Assembly: GCF_020594515.1 (NCBI RefSeq)
Contig: NZ_JAJCTH010000013.1
Span: 85,912-149,911, forward strand
Direction of reading: 5' to 3'
DNA length: 64,000 bases
DNA from: Rhodoferax sp. U2-2l
GTDB lineage: Bacteria; Pseudomonadota; Gammaproteobacteria; Burkholderiales; Burkholderiaceae_C
The translations under genes were made by a program, and so were the position numbers. Shown piece after piece: positions 24,437 through 33,155 of the stretch (the first letter of the stretch is position 1; each line of letters starts with the position of its first letter). The notes below the pieces were generated by a model, which ran no database searches, had not been told where the DNA came from, and saw only the letters and a list, made by a program, of their open reading frames with translations.

Positions 24437-26254
24437 TCAGTCGGTCATCGCGTCGGCCGTGCTCAAGTGCACATGCACCACCTTGCCGGCGTCACGGGTT
24501 TCGTGGCGGGCGGCCTGCGCGGCGGCCTTGAAGGGCTCCAGGCCCAGGCGGCGCACGCAGTCGATGAACGCCTCGCTGGGTTCGCGCTGTTGGCGGTAAA
24601 CCTCCAGCAGCGCCTCCACCACATCCGCCACTTCGCTGGCGGCAAACGACGGGCCAATCACCTTGCCAGGCGTGGCGGGGCCACTCAGCGTGCTGCCGTC
24701 CGAGCCGCCCAGTGACACCTGGTACCACTCGCGCCCGTCTTTGTCCACGCCCAGCACACCGATGTGGCCGCTGTGGTGGTGGCCGCAGGAGTTGATGCAG
24801 CCGCTGATGTGCAGGTCGATCGCGCCCAGGTCAAACAGCTCGTCCAAGTCCTGAAAACGTTGCGTGATGGACTCGGCAATCGGGATTGAGCGGGCATTGG
24901 CCAGCGCACAAAAGTCGCCGCCGGGGCAGGCGATCATGTCGGTCAGCAGGCCGATGTTGGCGCGCGCCAGGCCCAGTGCCTTGGCGGCTTGCCACAGCGC
25001 GGGCAAGTCGGTGGCGCGCACCCAGGGCAGCAGCAGGTTTTGCTGGTGGGTGACACGCGCCTCACCCGCGCTAAAGCGGTCTGCCAGGTCGGCGGCGGCG
25101 TCGAGCTGGTCGGCGCTGGCATCGCCGGGGGCAAAACCCAGGCGCTTGAAGGACAAGGTCACCGCGCGCAAGGCCGGGTTTTTGTGCGCCTGCACGTTTT
25201 GCTGCAGCCAGCGCTGGTATTCAGCTTGGTCTTTGGGCGACAGCTGTGATGTCGTCGCGTCCGCAGCCAACGGCGCGGCTTCTGACACGGTTGGTGGCTG
25301 GAAGTAGGCTGCAACACGGTCCAACTCAGCCTGCGGAATGGTGTGCTGGCCGCCGTCGTGGTCCAGAATGTTCTGGTATTCGGCATTCACCTCGTCGATA
25401 TAACGCTGGCCCTCGGCCTTGACCAAAATCTTGATGCGCGCCTTGTACAGGTTGTCGCGTCGGCCCCAGCGGTTGTAGACGCGCACCACGGCTTCCAGAT
25501 AGTTCAGGATCTGCTGCCAGGGCACGAACGTTTGCAAGGTCGTGGCAATCACGGGCGTGCGGCCCATGCCGCCGCCCACCATCACCTTGAAGCCTACCTG
25601 GCCGTTGGCGTCGCGCAACAGTTGCAGGCCGACATCGTGCCAGTGCGTGGCGGCACGGTCCTCAAGCGCGCCGGTGATGGCGATCTTGAACTTGCGCGGC
25701 AGGTACGCAAATTCGGGGTGCAGCGTGCTCCACTGGCGCATGATTTCGGCATACGGGCGCGGGTCAATGGCCTCGTCAGGCGCAATACCGGCCAGCGCGT
25801 CGCTGGTGATGTTGCGGATGCAGTTGCCGCTGGTCTGGATACCGTGCATGTCCACGCTGGCCAGCAGCTCCATCACGTCGGCGCTTTGGGTCAGGGGAAT
25901 CCAGTTGAACTGCACGTTTTGCCGCGTGGTGAAGTGGCCGTAGCCGACCGGCAGGTGGGTGGTGCCGAGCTCGGCCTGGGTGTCGAGTGCGGTGTTCAGC
26001 ACCTCGGCGCTGGGCTGGTCAAACTCACGCGCGATGCGGGCCAGCGCGCGCAACTGGCGGCTGGCCAGCTCGCCGTAGGGCACCGCCACGCGCAACATGG
26101 GCGCATAACGCTGCACGTACCAGCCGTTTTGCAGGCGCAGCGGGCGAAAGTCGTCGTCTTTCAACTCGCCTTTGAGGTTGCGCTCCAGCTGGTCGCGGTA
26201 CTGCGCAGCACGCTGGTGGATGAAGTGGCGGTCAAAGTCGGTGTATTGGTACAT
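24437..26254 (-). CDS. cysI: Assimilatory sulfite reductase hemoprotein (nitrite/sulfite reductase family)
   Basis: It reduces sulfite to sulfide with a coupled siroheme-[4Fe-4S] centre. The 605 residues show two ferredoxin-like half domains and the cluster ligands in CPGGDFCALANARSIPIAE and HISGCINSCGHHHSGHIG (CxxxxxC...CxxxC). Nitrite reductase is excluded mainly by context: it heads the DUF934-cysH-cysD-cysN block. No flavoprotein CysJ gene is nearby, so the electron donor is probably ferredoxin or another reductase encoded elsewhere. Confidence 0.93.
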   Translation of the reverse strand: MYQYTDFDRHFIHQRAAQYRDQLERNLKGELKDDDFRPLRLQNGWYVQRYAPMLRVAVPYGELASRQLRALARIAREFDQPSAEVLNTALDTQAELGTTHLPVGYGHFTTRQNVQFNWIPLTQSADVMELLASVDMHGIQTSGNCIRNITSDALAGIAPDEAIDPRPYAEIMRQWSTLHPEFAYLPRKFKIAITGALEDRAATHWHDVGLQLLRDANGQVGFKVMVGGGMGRTPVIATTLQTFVPWQQILNYLEAVVRVYNRWGRRDNLYKARIKILVKAEGQRYIDEVNAEYQNILDHDGGQHTIPQAELDRVAAYFQPPTVSEAAPLAADATTSQLSPKDQAEYQRWLQQNVQAHKNPALRAVTLSFKRLGFAPGDASADQLDAAADLADRFSAGEARVTHQQNLLLPWVRATDLPALWQAAKALGLARANIGLLTDMIACPGGDFCALANARSIPIAESITQRFQDLDELFDLGAIDLHISGCINSCGHHHSGHIGVLGVDKDGREWYQVSLGGSDGSTLSGPATPGKVIGPSFAASEVADVVEALLEVYRQQREPSEAFIDCVRRLGLEPFKAAAQAARHETRDAGKVVHVHLSTADAMTD

Positions 26255-26324
26255 GGTCAGGTTGATGCAAAGGGTTCAAGCCAGCCTGGGCGGCGGCGAC
26301 AGATTGTCCGGTAAAGCAGTGGGG

Positions 26325-27125
26325 TCAGATGGCAATCAATTTCGTGCCAGCATAGGCCAGCAACAAAGACAGCAAGGACCGTATGGCCCGTTCCGGCACA
26401 CGGGTCATGAAGTGCGATCCCAGCCAAATGCCGGGCAGCGAACCCAGCAGCAGCAAGGTCAGCATGTGCCAGTCAACTGACCCGATCGAGGCGTGGCCCA
26501 AGCCAGCCACCAGGGTCAGCGGCACCGCGTAGGCAATGTCGGCGGCCACAATGCGCGGCAGCGGCAGCAGCGGGTACAGCACCATCAACACGGTGACGCC
26601 AATGGCACCCGCACCCACCGAGGTGATCGACACCAGCACGCCAATCAGCGCACCAAACAGCAGCGGCAGGCTCCAGTGGCGGGCGGTGGCGGCCAGGGCT
26701 TCCTGACCGGCGGCAATCGTTTTGGGGGCGGCCTTGCCGCGCAGCGCTTTGTACAGTGTGGCGGCTGCGGTGAGCAACAAGGCCACACCCAGCGTGGAGG
26801 TCATCAGATGTTGCACGGCGGGGTCGGCCGGGCCCATCGTCTTCAGTACCCACAGGGTGACCAGTGCGGCCGGAATGCTGCCTGCGCTCAGGTGCAGCAC
26901 CACCCGCCACGGAACCAGGCCTGTGCGGGCCATTTTCACGGTGCCCCCCATCTTGGTGAACGCGGCAAACAGCAGGTCGGTGCCCACCGCCATGTAAGGT
27001 TTGACGCCAAAGACAAAGATCAGGATCGGCGTCATCAAAGAGCCGCCGCCCACGCCAGTCAGGCCGACCACGGTGCCTACCAAAAAACCAGCGAGGATGA
27101 AAGCGACGTCATGCATGGGATGCAC
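26325..27125 (-). CDS. TauE/SafE family permease, likely sulfite or sulfonate exporter
   Basis: A 266-residue inner-membrane protein with about eight hydrophobic segments, beginning FILAGFLVGTVVGLTGVGGG and with a second family repeat, LLFGALIGVLVSITSVGAGA. This internal duplication is typical of TauE/SafE exporters for sulfite, sulfoacetate or other organic acids. Placement just upstream of cysI and downstream of the CbiX gene suggests export of excess sulfite; substrate is inference. Two Met codons (1 and 4) are possible starts. Confidence 0.88.
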   Translation of the reverse strand: MHPMHDVAFILAGFLVGTVVGLTGVGGGSLMTPILIFVFGVKPYMAVGTDLLFAAFTKMGGTVKMARTGLVPWRVVLHLSAGSIPAALVTLWVLKTMGPADPAVQHLMTSTLGVALLLTAAATLYKALRGKAAPKTIAAGQEALAATARHWSLPLLFGALIGVLVSITSVGAGAIGVTVLMVLYPLLPLPRIVAADIAYAVPLTLVAGLGHASIGSVDWHMLTLLLLGSLPGIWLGSHFMTRVPERAIRSLLSLLLAYAGTKLIAI

Positions 27126-27181
27126 TGTACGGTCCGATGGATATATTTCAAACTACATTGTGGTGATTTGTTTATATCGAA
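27126..27181 (-). promoter_or_regulatory. AT-rich pocket before the TauE gene
   Basis: The 56 bases between the CbiX stop and the TauE start are markedly AT-rich in a GC-rich cluster (TATATTTCAAACTACATTG, TTTATATCGAATC). They may carry a promoter or an activator site for the cys genes, as CysB sites are AT-rich. No exact consensus is seen. Confidence 0.3.
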
Positions 27182-27568
27182 TCACGTCTGAACGGGCTTG
27201 GTACCCAAAGCCCAGTCAGCAATGGCCTGGCGCATCTGGGGGCTGTCGCCAAACGGCGCGCCCACGTCAATTCGGACCTCGGGGTGGCGCTGCGCAAAGG
27301 CCGCCACGATGTCCACCAAGTCGCGGTTGACATGTTTGCCCGCTGCCCAGAACAGCGGTTTGATGGCGATGTGCCGGCAACCCAGCGCCGTCAAGTCGGC
27401 CAGCGTATCGGCCAGAGACGGCTGCATCAGCTCCAGAAACGCCAGCCGACAGGGCCCTGCATGCTGGCTTTGCACCCGCGCCAGAATTGCGTCCAGCGGC
27501 AGCCGCCAGGCCGGGTCGCGCGAGCCGTGGGCAAACAGGACGATGGCGGTGGGGGGCAGGGTGGTCAT
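27182..27568 (-). CDS. CbiX/SirB-type sirohydrochlorin chelatase
   Basis: A 128-residue single-domain class II chelatase that would insert iron (or cobalt) into sirohydrochlorin. The motif IVLFAHGSRDPAWRLPL near the start and KPLFWAAGKHVNRDL carry the two metal-binding histidines. Making siroheme for the sulfite reductase encoded downstream is the likely role, which makes ferrochelatase (SirB-like) more likely than cobalt chelatase. ATG 27568 matches the family start; the longer frame to 27661 runs into the promoter region of the divergent esterase gene. Confidence 0.85.
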   Translation of the reverse strand: MTTLPPTAIVLFAHGSRDPAWRLPLDAILARVQSQHAGPCRLAFLELMQPSLADTLADLTALGCRHIAIKPLFWAAGKHVNRDLVDIVAAFAQRHPEVRIDVGAPFGDSPQMRQAIADWALGTKPVQT

Positions 27569-27725
27569 GGGCGCCACTTTAACAAGGCCCGGGCTGTGGC
27601 CAAACGGCCTCAACGCCGTGATGCCGCCTTGACGTCCGTCTGAGTCGTCTGTACCGGGCATGCGCGGCGGGGATAATTTGGCGTTCGCCTTGGCGACCCT
27701 GCCTCTTTCCTGTCTGGTCTAGCCC

Positions 27726-28688
27726 ATGCCCCACCACCGCAACCCGCGCAGTTTGTTGACCCCCGCCATGCACAGCGTGCTGGACCGCATGGCGCGCGCC
27801 GGCAAACTGCCACTGCACGCGCTCACACCCGCTCAGGCGCGCCTGGCCTACGAGGTCGGGGCCCATGTGCTGGAGATACCACCCGTCAAAGTGCACCGCG
27901 TCGAAACCTTCACCCTGCCCGCGCGTGACGGCTTTGAGGTGCCGGTGCGCCTGTATGCGCCGCCCCGGTCTGACCACGCGTTGCTGCCGGTGCTGGTGTT
28001 TTTTCATGGTGGCGGTTTTGTGGTGGGCAGCATCGCCACGCACGACAGCCTGTGTCGCACCTTGAGCCACTTGGCGCACTGCGCGGTGTTGTCGGTGGGT
28101 TACCGGCTGGCACCTGAACACCCGTTTCCGGTGGCCTTTGACGACGCCTGGGATGCTGTGCGCTGGGTGCACCAACAGGGTTTTGCGCACGGGCTCGATT
28201 CCAGCCGCATCGCGGTCGGCGGCGACAGTGCCGGTGGCACGCTGGCCGCGGCCTGCGCGCTGCAGGCGCGGGATGCGGGCATCCCACTGGCGCTGCAAAT
28301 GTTGATCTACCCCGGCTGCGCCGCGCGGCAGGATTCGCATTCGCACAAAACCTTCGGCCACGGCTTTCTGCTGGAAGCTGCGCACATTGACTATTTTTTC
28401 AAGCTGTTTCTGCGTAGCGAGGCTGACCGCGATGACGCCCGCTTTGCCCCGCTGCTGGCTGACGACCTGGAGGGTCTGGCTCCGGCCTGGTTTTGCCTGG
28501 CCGAGTGTGACCCGCTGGTCGATGAAGGCTTGGCCTACGCCGACAAGTTGCGCGCTGCCGGTGTGCCGGTGGACCTGGAGCTTTACCGCGGCGTGGTGCA
28601 CGAATTCATCAAAATGGGCCGTGCGATCCCCGAATCCCGCCAGGCGCATCTGGATGCGGCGTGGGCGCTGAGGCAGGCGTTGGGGTGA
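27726..28688 (+). CDS. Alpha/beta hydrolase, hormone-sensitive lipase family esterase
   Basis: A 320-residue cytosolic esterase. The oxyanion motif VFFHGGGFVVG is near residue 95, the nucleophile motif VGGDSAGG near 165, the acid in ECDPLVDEG near 260, and the catalytic His in VVHEFIKM near 290. These define the bacterial HSL (family IV) esterases, acting on short acyl esters. The substrate is unknown. Transcribed divergently from the CbiX/cys block. Confidence 0.92.
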   Translation: MPHHRNPRSLLTPAMHSVLDRMARAGKLPLHALTPAQARLAYEVGAHVLEIPPVKVHRVETFTLPARDGFEVPVRLYAPPRSDHALLPVLVFFHGGGFVVGSIATHDSLCRTLSHLAHCAVLSVGYRLAPEHPFPVAFDDAWDAVRWVHQQGFAHGLDSSRIAVGGDSAGGTLAAACALQARDAGIPLALQMLIYPGCAARQDSHSHKTFGHGFLLEAAHIDYFFKLFLRSEADRDDARFAPLLADDLEGLAPAWFCLAECDPLVDEGLAYADKLRAAGVPVDLELYRGVVHEFIKMGRAIPESRQAHLDAAWALRQALG

Positions 28689-29094
28689 TTGAACCGTTGA
28701 CCCAGCCAGCATCTGCACGGGCGTTGGCCAGCGTGGTCTGAAATCGAACGTGTATGGGTGAATGAAGGCGAGTTGATGTCAGGTCAGCAGCGATTGCGGT
28801 CATGCGACTGGGATTCCCAGTGTTACACGACACCGGCAAAAAATGTATTTGGAGATGCTAGGTGTGCAGTGCCTCCGTATATCGCCTCAAAGACCGCTTT
28901 CTTATGCACCCGAACTATCCTACACCGGCTGGAATCCACCTTGGTTTAACCACTACAGAATGCTCAAATCAATTGGATACACTCATCCTTCCAAGGTTGA
29001 GGATAGTTACTTTCAACAATTATCAGTCAGTCCAAAATCCCGTCCTGGCAGGTGCAATGGCCACCAAAAAAATCGAAGCTACGGAAAGACATAA
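28689..29094. other. Left boundary of the second AT-rich island
   Basis: These 406 bases hold no convincing gene. Base composition drops from host-like GC-rich to AT-rich at about 28750-28850, marking the left edge of the defence-like island. Short frames are present but have no family features. The promoter of the next gene is presumably within 28980-29080; no strong -35/-10 pair stands out. Confidence 0.5.
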
Positions 29095-30024
29095 ATGCGC
29101 ATAACAAACGACTGCCAACCCGATGCAATGTTGGCTGAACTATTTCGCCTAAATAAAAGCACAGTTGACGACACGGCGGGGTTCAATGAAGTTAATTGGT
29201 CTAATCACGATTTTGTATGCAAAGAACTGAAGCAAAGAGTGGATGCGATGCTACGCTCTTACAAGCGGTTGGGTAACGAGGTAAATGTGACCCAAAGCTT
29301 CCGGGACAACGGCGTTGACATATTATTGGAGCTGGAAAGCTCATTGGGATCGACTCGTCGAATTGGGATCCAAGTGAAGAGCAATCGTGAAGCTATAGCT
29401 GCAGTGAAAAGGCTGGGCGATGGCAATTCCATGGAGGGGGTGCTAAAGCGCCAAGCTTTTGAAGCTACTAAATGGGATTTGCAGGAATGGTGGGTGGTTC
29501 TATGCTTCGACTTAACCTCTAAGGCTCATTCTGATTTGGTAAATAGAATCAGCTCGGAATTGCTACCGGGCAGGCCATTTTTTGAAACTCGTATCTTTAA
29601 GCCGACTGAGGCTTGGGACTTGCTGGCTTTGGGGGATGAAGGCATTGATGCAATATGTGTCAGCATGCTGTGCAAAGACGATGAAATTCTCGTTGCTGCT
29701 AAAGTCGAGGCAGAGGGGCTCACTGGCGGAGCGTATTCCGTTGTCATGAATACCCTGTTCGATTCGTTTTCCGAGCACACTTTGCTGTCACTTGGAGACC
29801 TTTCACGGCTGACCGAAGTGGACTATTCCCTTGATATCACAGCAACAAGTGCGGTCGTAGATGAATTGGAAGCAAATGGCTACTTGACATATATCAGCCA
29901 CGAAGATGCTTGGTCCACGTGCCCTACCACGTTCCCTGGACTGTGTGCTCTCTACTTTGAAGGTCGAACGCGACATAGGCTTTCGAGTTCAGCAGCAGCA
30001 AATTTTGTGCAAAAACTCGTGTAA
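29095..30024 (+). CDS. Mrr-like restriction endonuclease-fold protein with C-terminal winged-helix-like region
   Basis: A 309-residue protein. Residues 60-97 read as a PD-(D/E)xK nuclease core: VTQSFRDNGVDILLEL with the metal-binding Asp75, then RRIGIQVKS with Q93 and K95 in the QxK form used by Mrr-like enzymes. Residues of about 230-265 (SLGDLSRLTEVDYSLDI, then VVDELEANGYL) look like a winged-helix DNA- or RNA-binding domain. A GGAAAG ribosome binding site precedes the ATG. It is probably a nuclease acting on modified or foreign nucleic acid; the target is unknown. AT-richer codon use than the esterase gene suggests transfer. Confidence 0.7.
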   Translation: MRITNDCQPDAMLAELFRLNKSTVDDTAGFNEVNWSNHDFVCKELKQRVDAMLRSYKRLGNEVNVTQSFRDNGVDILLELESSLGSTRRIGIQVKSNREAIAAVKRLGDGNSMEGVLKRQAFEATKWDLQEWWVVLCFDLTSKAHSDLVNRISSELLPGRPFFETRIFKPTEAWDLLALGDEGIDAICVSMLCKDDEILVAAKVEAEGLTGGAYSVVMNTLFDSFSEHTLLSLGDLSRLTEVDYSLDITATSAVVDELEANGYLTYISHEDAWSTCPTTFPGLCALYFEGRTRHRLSSSAAANFVQKLV

Positions 30025-30514
30025 CCCAGTCAATCAGCCCAGGAAATATAAAAAACAGGTAGCTTATTAAAGGCTTTAGACCATCGAGTTGACGCTGGCG
30101 GCCTTTGATTGAAACTGAAACGAATATCCATTAATTGTTCAATGCTCAATCAGTGGTTGGACGACAATTTTTGAAAGCTAGTAGCGAATGCTTCCGTGTG
30201 TGCCTGAATGACTGCACTGGGGTGCCACTTAAGTCAGCTTCCAGCCTGGAACGGGCACCCGCATTGCAGCGTAAGCCGACATTTAGGCGTATGACGCACT
30301 GAGCTATAGTTCAGTGAAAGTGAACCGTCGGAAGACCTTAACTCGACGTAAACCAAATTTCGCCAAGATAGGCGACAGGGTTCAAAGGGATGAAAATGTT
30401 ATCAACTTTTTGTGAAATTGGCTACAAACCCCGGCTGCAAGAGCCTCACCGCTGGACGGGTCATTGGCATCAGCAGGTGGAATTCGGGGATATCTCGTTA
30501 GACGGCGCCAGATC
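30025..30514. other. Gap between island genes with a stem-loop
   Basis: No gene is recognised in these 490 bases. At 30211-30269, CTGCACTGGGGTGCC and GGGCACCCGCATTGCAG form an imperfect inverted repeat of about 15 bases with a loop of about 26 bases. The rest shows no clear structure. The upstream region of the HEPN gene lies at its right end. Confidence 0.45.
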
Positions 30515-31483
30515 ATGATCGATATCTCCGGCGCACGGCTTCAGCCCTTTCAAGCCTTTCATTCGTTTCATGAGCGAATCAATGTCCACATCAAGGTCGC
30601 CCACGCAGCGAACGTTTTGTTAGTTCGGCATGTTGGCGAGCCTAACAATCAAGACCAACTAGCGGAACTCATCACCTCATGTCACCCATCTTGGAATGCT
30701 CCACCAGTCCGAAACTTAAGCATTGACCTGCAGCGGGCTCAAGATGCAAGTGTGTCTGCTTTTGCTGTCGTATCGGTCTTCTCAGCGTTCGATGACTTTC
30801 TCATCAGCACAGAAGCCGAGATCAGCAGAGTAGTCGGGAATCAGCGGACGGCAGACCCAACCTCGGATGAATCCGATGCATCAGAAGACGACGAAGAGAA
30901 GATTGATCGTGTGTTCCGTCTTTATGCTTTTATGAGTTGGAGCGACACCGGAATCACTGAGCTACAACCACTGCTGCGGTACTTTCGTATCTGCCGGAAT
31001 TGCATAGCACATCGTAACGGTCGCGCCTCCAAGGCCTTGGCAACGCAGTCCGCAGACCCCCGTCTGGCGATCGCGCTTGCTGCCCTGCAAGACGGCCGGG
31101 AACGCGGAGTTATGACCTTCAAGGTAAATGAAGCCATTCACGTCGCCCCCACGCTGGCGATCATGTGTTCCCACATTCTTCGATTAATTGCTATTGATGC
31201 TAACAACCGCTTGGTGGAGACGCTTGGGCTTGACGGAATACTCAAGTCAGTCGCGCATCACGCCGTTCGATTGAATGACGAACTTGGGGGAAAAGACCGG
31301 AAGCGACCGGAGGCTATCGTGAACGCATTTCTCACCAAGTCGAGAGTCCATATGGATTCACGTCAAGAGTCCATCGCGGAGATGAAACGCGTTGGAGTTT
31401 GGACTCCCTACCTTAAGGCAATCAGCCGGGGGTTGGCGACGTCCAACAGATCGGTCAAACGGACTGCCTCCGGCAGACGCTGA
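30515..31483 (+). CDS. HEPN-domain protein
   Basis: A 322-residue mostly helical protein. The motif FRICRNCIAHRNG places R161, N162 and H166 in the RNxxxH pattern that forms the RNase active site of HEPN domains. An earlier helix (SVSAFAVVSVFSAFDDFLIS) matches the RiboL-PSP-HEPN/MAE_28990-like layout. HEPN proteins in bacterial conflict systems are often toxic RNases; activity here is inference. ATG 30515 is chosen, though the frame is open from a TTG at 30464; neither has a strong ribosome binding site. It ends about 95 bases before the ABC-3C operon and could be functionally tied to it. Confidence 0.7.
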   Translation: MIDISGARLQPFQAFHSFHERINVHIKVAHAANVLLVRHVGEPNNQDQLAELITSCHPSWNAPPVRNLSIDLQRAQDASVSAFAVVSVFSAFDDFLISTEAEISRVVGNQRTADPTSDESDASEDDEEKIDRVFRLYAFMSWSDTGITELQPLLRYFRICRNCIAHRNGRASKALATQSADPRLAIALAALQDGRERGVMTFKVNEAIHVAPTLAIMCSHILRLIAIDANNRLVETLGLDGILKSVAHHAVRLNDELGGKDRKRPEAIVNAFLTKSRVHMDSRQESIAEMKRVGVWTPYLKAISRGLATSNRSVKRTASGRR

Positions 31484-31578
31484 CTATGCAGAGAGACTAT
31501 TGTCCGCATTCGACTCCAAGCCAATGTTAATTGAGTAACTACCATAAGAATTCACAGAAAATAACGGAGCGGACAGGC

Positions 31579-32706
31579 ATGAGTGGAATTAAAACCAAAA
31601 ATTCGGCATTAAAAACTGCTTTAGCCTTTCATTACCAAGTGATGATTGGCTTAGACAAGTGTTTCACTCTTGAAGACGGTCAGTCGGTTTGGTTCGAGAA
31701 AGACGGTGATGTCAGCTTGATTTCGCCAGACACTTTGGAATCAATACAAACCGAAGTGAAAGATTACTCAGCGGCGCTCACTGACCACCACGAAAACCTT
31801 TGGAAGACGTTAAAGAACTGGCTAGCGCCAGAGTTTAACCACGATCAATACGGTTTTTTGGTACTTCACACTACCCAAGCGTTTGGCGAGACTACTCGAC
31901 TAAAGAACTGGAACTCACTAAATACAAAAAAACGCTTGCAAGTATTAAAAGACATTTTTGCAGAACGTACCGAAAACCAGCTGAATGCCGATAAGCCATC
32001 AGATATTATCAAACTGCAAATAGCGGTAATGGCAGCTGATGAGGTAGTTCTTAAGAATGTACTGGGTAAAGTTACTTTATATACGCAAGCCGATAACACA
32101 CAAGAGTTGGAAATAAAAATACTCTCCAAGCCAGTAGGAATTCCAAAAAGTAATCTGAAAAGTTACCTGCATGGGCTTATTGGCTTTGTTTATGCGCAGG
32201 CAACTCAGCACTCTTGGAGTCTCAAGCACCAAGAGTTTTCAGCTAAGTGCGAAGAGTTAACCGCACTTCTTTGTAAAAAGGAGTTCACCTTTCCGATCTT
32301 TTCTGGCTATGAAGCCTCAGAGCCAGAAGTGGAATTACACCAGGACAGACCTTTTGTGCAAAAAATTACCGAAATTGAACATCACGATATGGTTTCTGAT
32401 GCTGTAGGTAATTGGATTGAGCTACAAAACTCACTACTTCAACAGTTGGATGAGTACCCACTCTATAGGGACAAAACAAATATCTACCAAAATCAATTGG
32501 TCAAAAAATATAAGCTAGCCTATTCGAGCGCTCAACTAGAAGCGACAGATCCAATTAAAAGTTCGAAATTGCTTTACAACAGGACTATAGGTGAACTACC
32601 GCTTAACATGGGCAGTGATATCCCGCCTCTTGAATACAAAAATGGCCTAATACACGATGCCATGGATGATGAAGAACGTGATCTAAAATGGAGGGTTGAG
32701 CCATGA
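31579..32706 (+). CDS. ABC-3C system component: DUF4297/Cap4-like nuclease
   Basis: A 375-residue protein opening the three-gene operon. The N-terminal region reads ALKTALAFHYQVMIGLDKCF, then VWFEKDGDVSL with E40, D42 and D44, and SIQTEVKDY with E59 and K61, followed by HHENLWKTLKNWL. This is the restriction-endonuclease-fold layout of the DUF4297/Cap4 family, so it is the probable DNA-cutting effector. The C-terminal half, residues 200-375, is helical and likely binds the other components. ATG 31579 has GGAG about 9 bases upstream; an earlier TTG at 31531 is less likely. Its stop overlaps the next start (ATGA). Confidence 0.78.
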   Translation: MSGIKTKNSALKTALAFHYQVMIGLDKCFTLEDGQSVWFEKDGDVSLISPDTLESIQTEVKDYSAALTDHHENLWKTLKNWLAPEFNHDQYGFLVLHTTQAFGETTRLKNWNSLNTKKRLQVLKDIFAERTENQLNADKPSDIIKLQIAVMAADEVVLKNVLGKVTLYTQADNTQELEIKILSKPVGIPKSNLKSYLHGLIGFVYAQATQHSWSLKHQEFSAKCEELTALLCKKEFTFPIFSGYEASEPEVELHQDRPFVQKITEIEHHDMVSDAVGNWIELQNSLLQQLDEYPLYRDKTNIYQNQLVKKYKLAYSSAQLEATDPIKSSKLLYNRTIGELPLNMGSDIPPLEYKNGLIHDAMDDEERDLKWRVEP

Positions 32707-33155
32707 GCAGCATTGTTGACGCTCTATATGAGTTGAAATACAACCCATTCGAGTATGGAGGATATCTTGCCTCTTTTTACACAGCAGTAGGCGAATTAGC
32801 AAATAATTTTCTACTTGCCCCTTTGGTGATCCCACTTTGCAGTCATCCTATTTTTGGGCAAAAATTATTCAACTCTAACATTAGAAGCACTGTCTGGTCA
32901 GTTTTTGCCGATCGCACCAAGCTCTATGACCTACAAGAACGAATGGATGAATTTCAAGCATTAACAGAGCAATGCATTCAATATTGTTTAGTCAATGATT
33001 GGTTGTCCGTAAACCAAGAAACTTTGTCCCTTTGCGCATGTGATGAATCTGAGTCAGTATTTACCAATCAAAAAAGTGCAGAAAAATTAGGACGGTTGTT
33101 TAGCGGTCACTCAGTGGTCGAGATTTATGCGTTTTTAGGAGTGAAGCCGCGATGA
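32703..33155 (+). CDS. ABC-3C system middle component
   Basis: A 150-residue protein with the hydrophobic core NPFEYGGYLASFYTAVGEL and NNFLLAPLVIPLCSHPIFGQ, the pattern of ABC-three-component middle components: small helical proteins thought to bridge effector and ATPase. It overlaps the nuclease gene at 32703-32706 and the ATPase gene at 33152-33155, so the three are translationally coupled. Function of the component is inferred from family and context only. Confidence 0.72.
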   Translation: MSSIVDALYELKYNPFEYGGYLASFYTAVGELANNFLLAPLVIPLCSHPIFGQKLFNSNIRSTVWSVFADRTKLYDLQERMDEFQALTEQCIQYCLVNDWLSVNQETLSLCACDESESVFTNQKSAEKLGRLFSGHSVVEIYAFLGVKPR

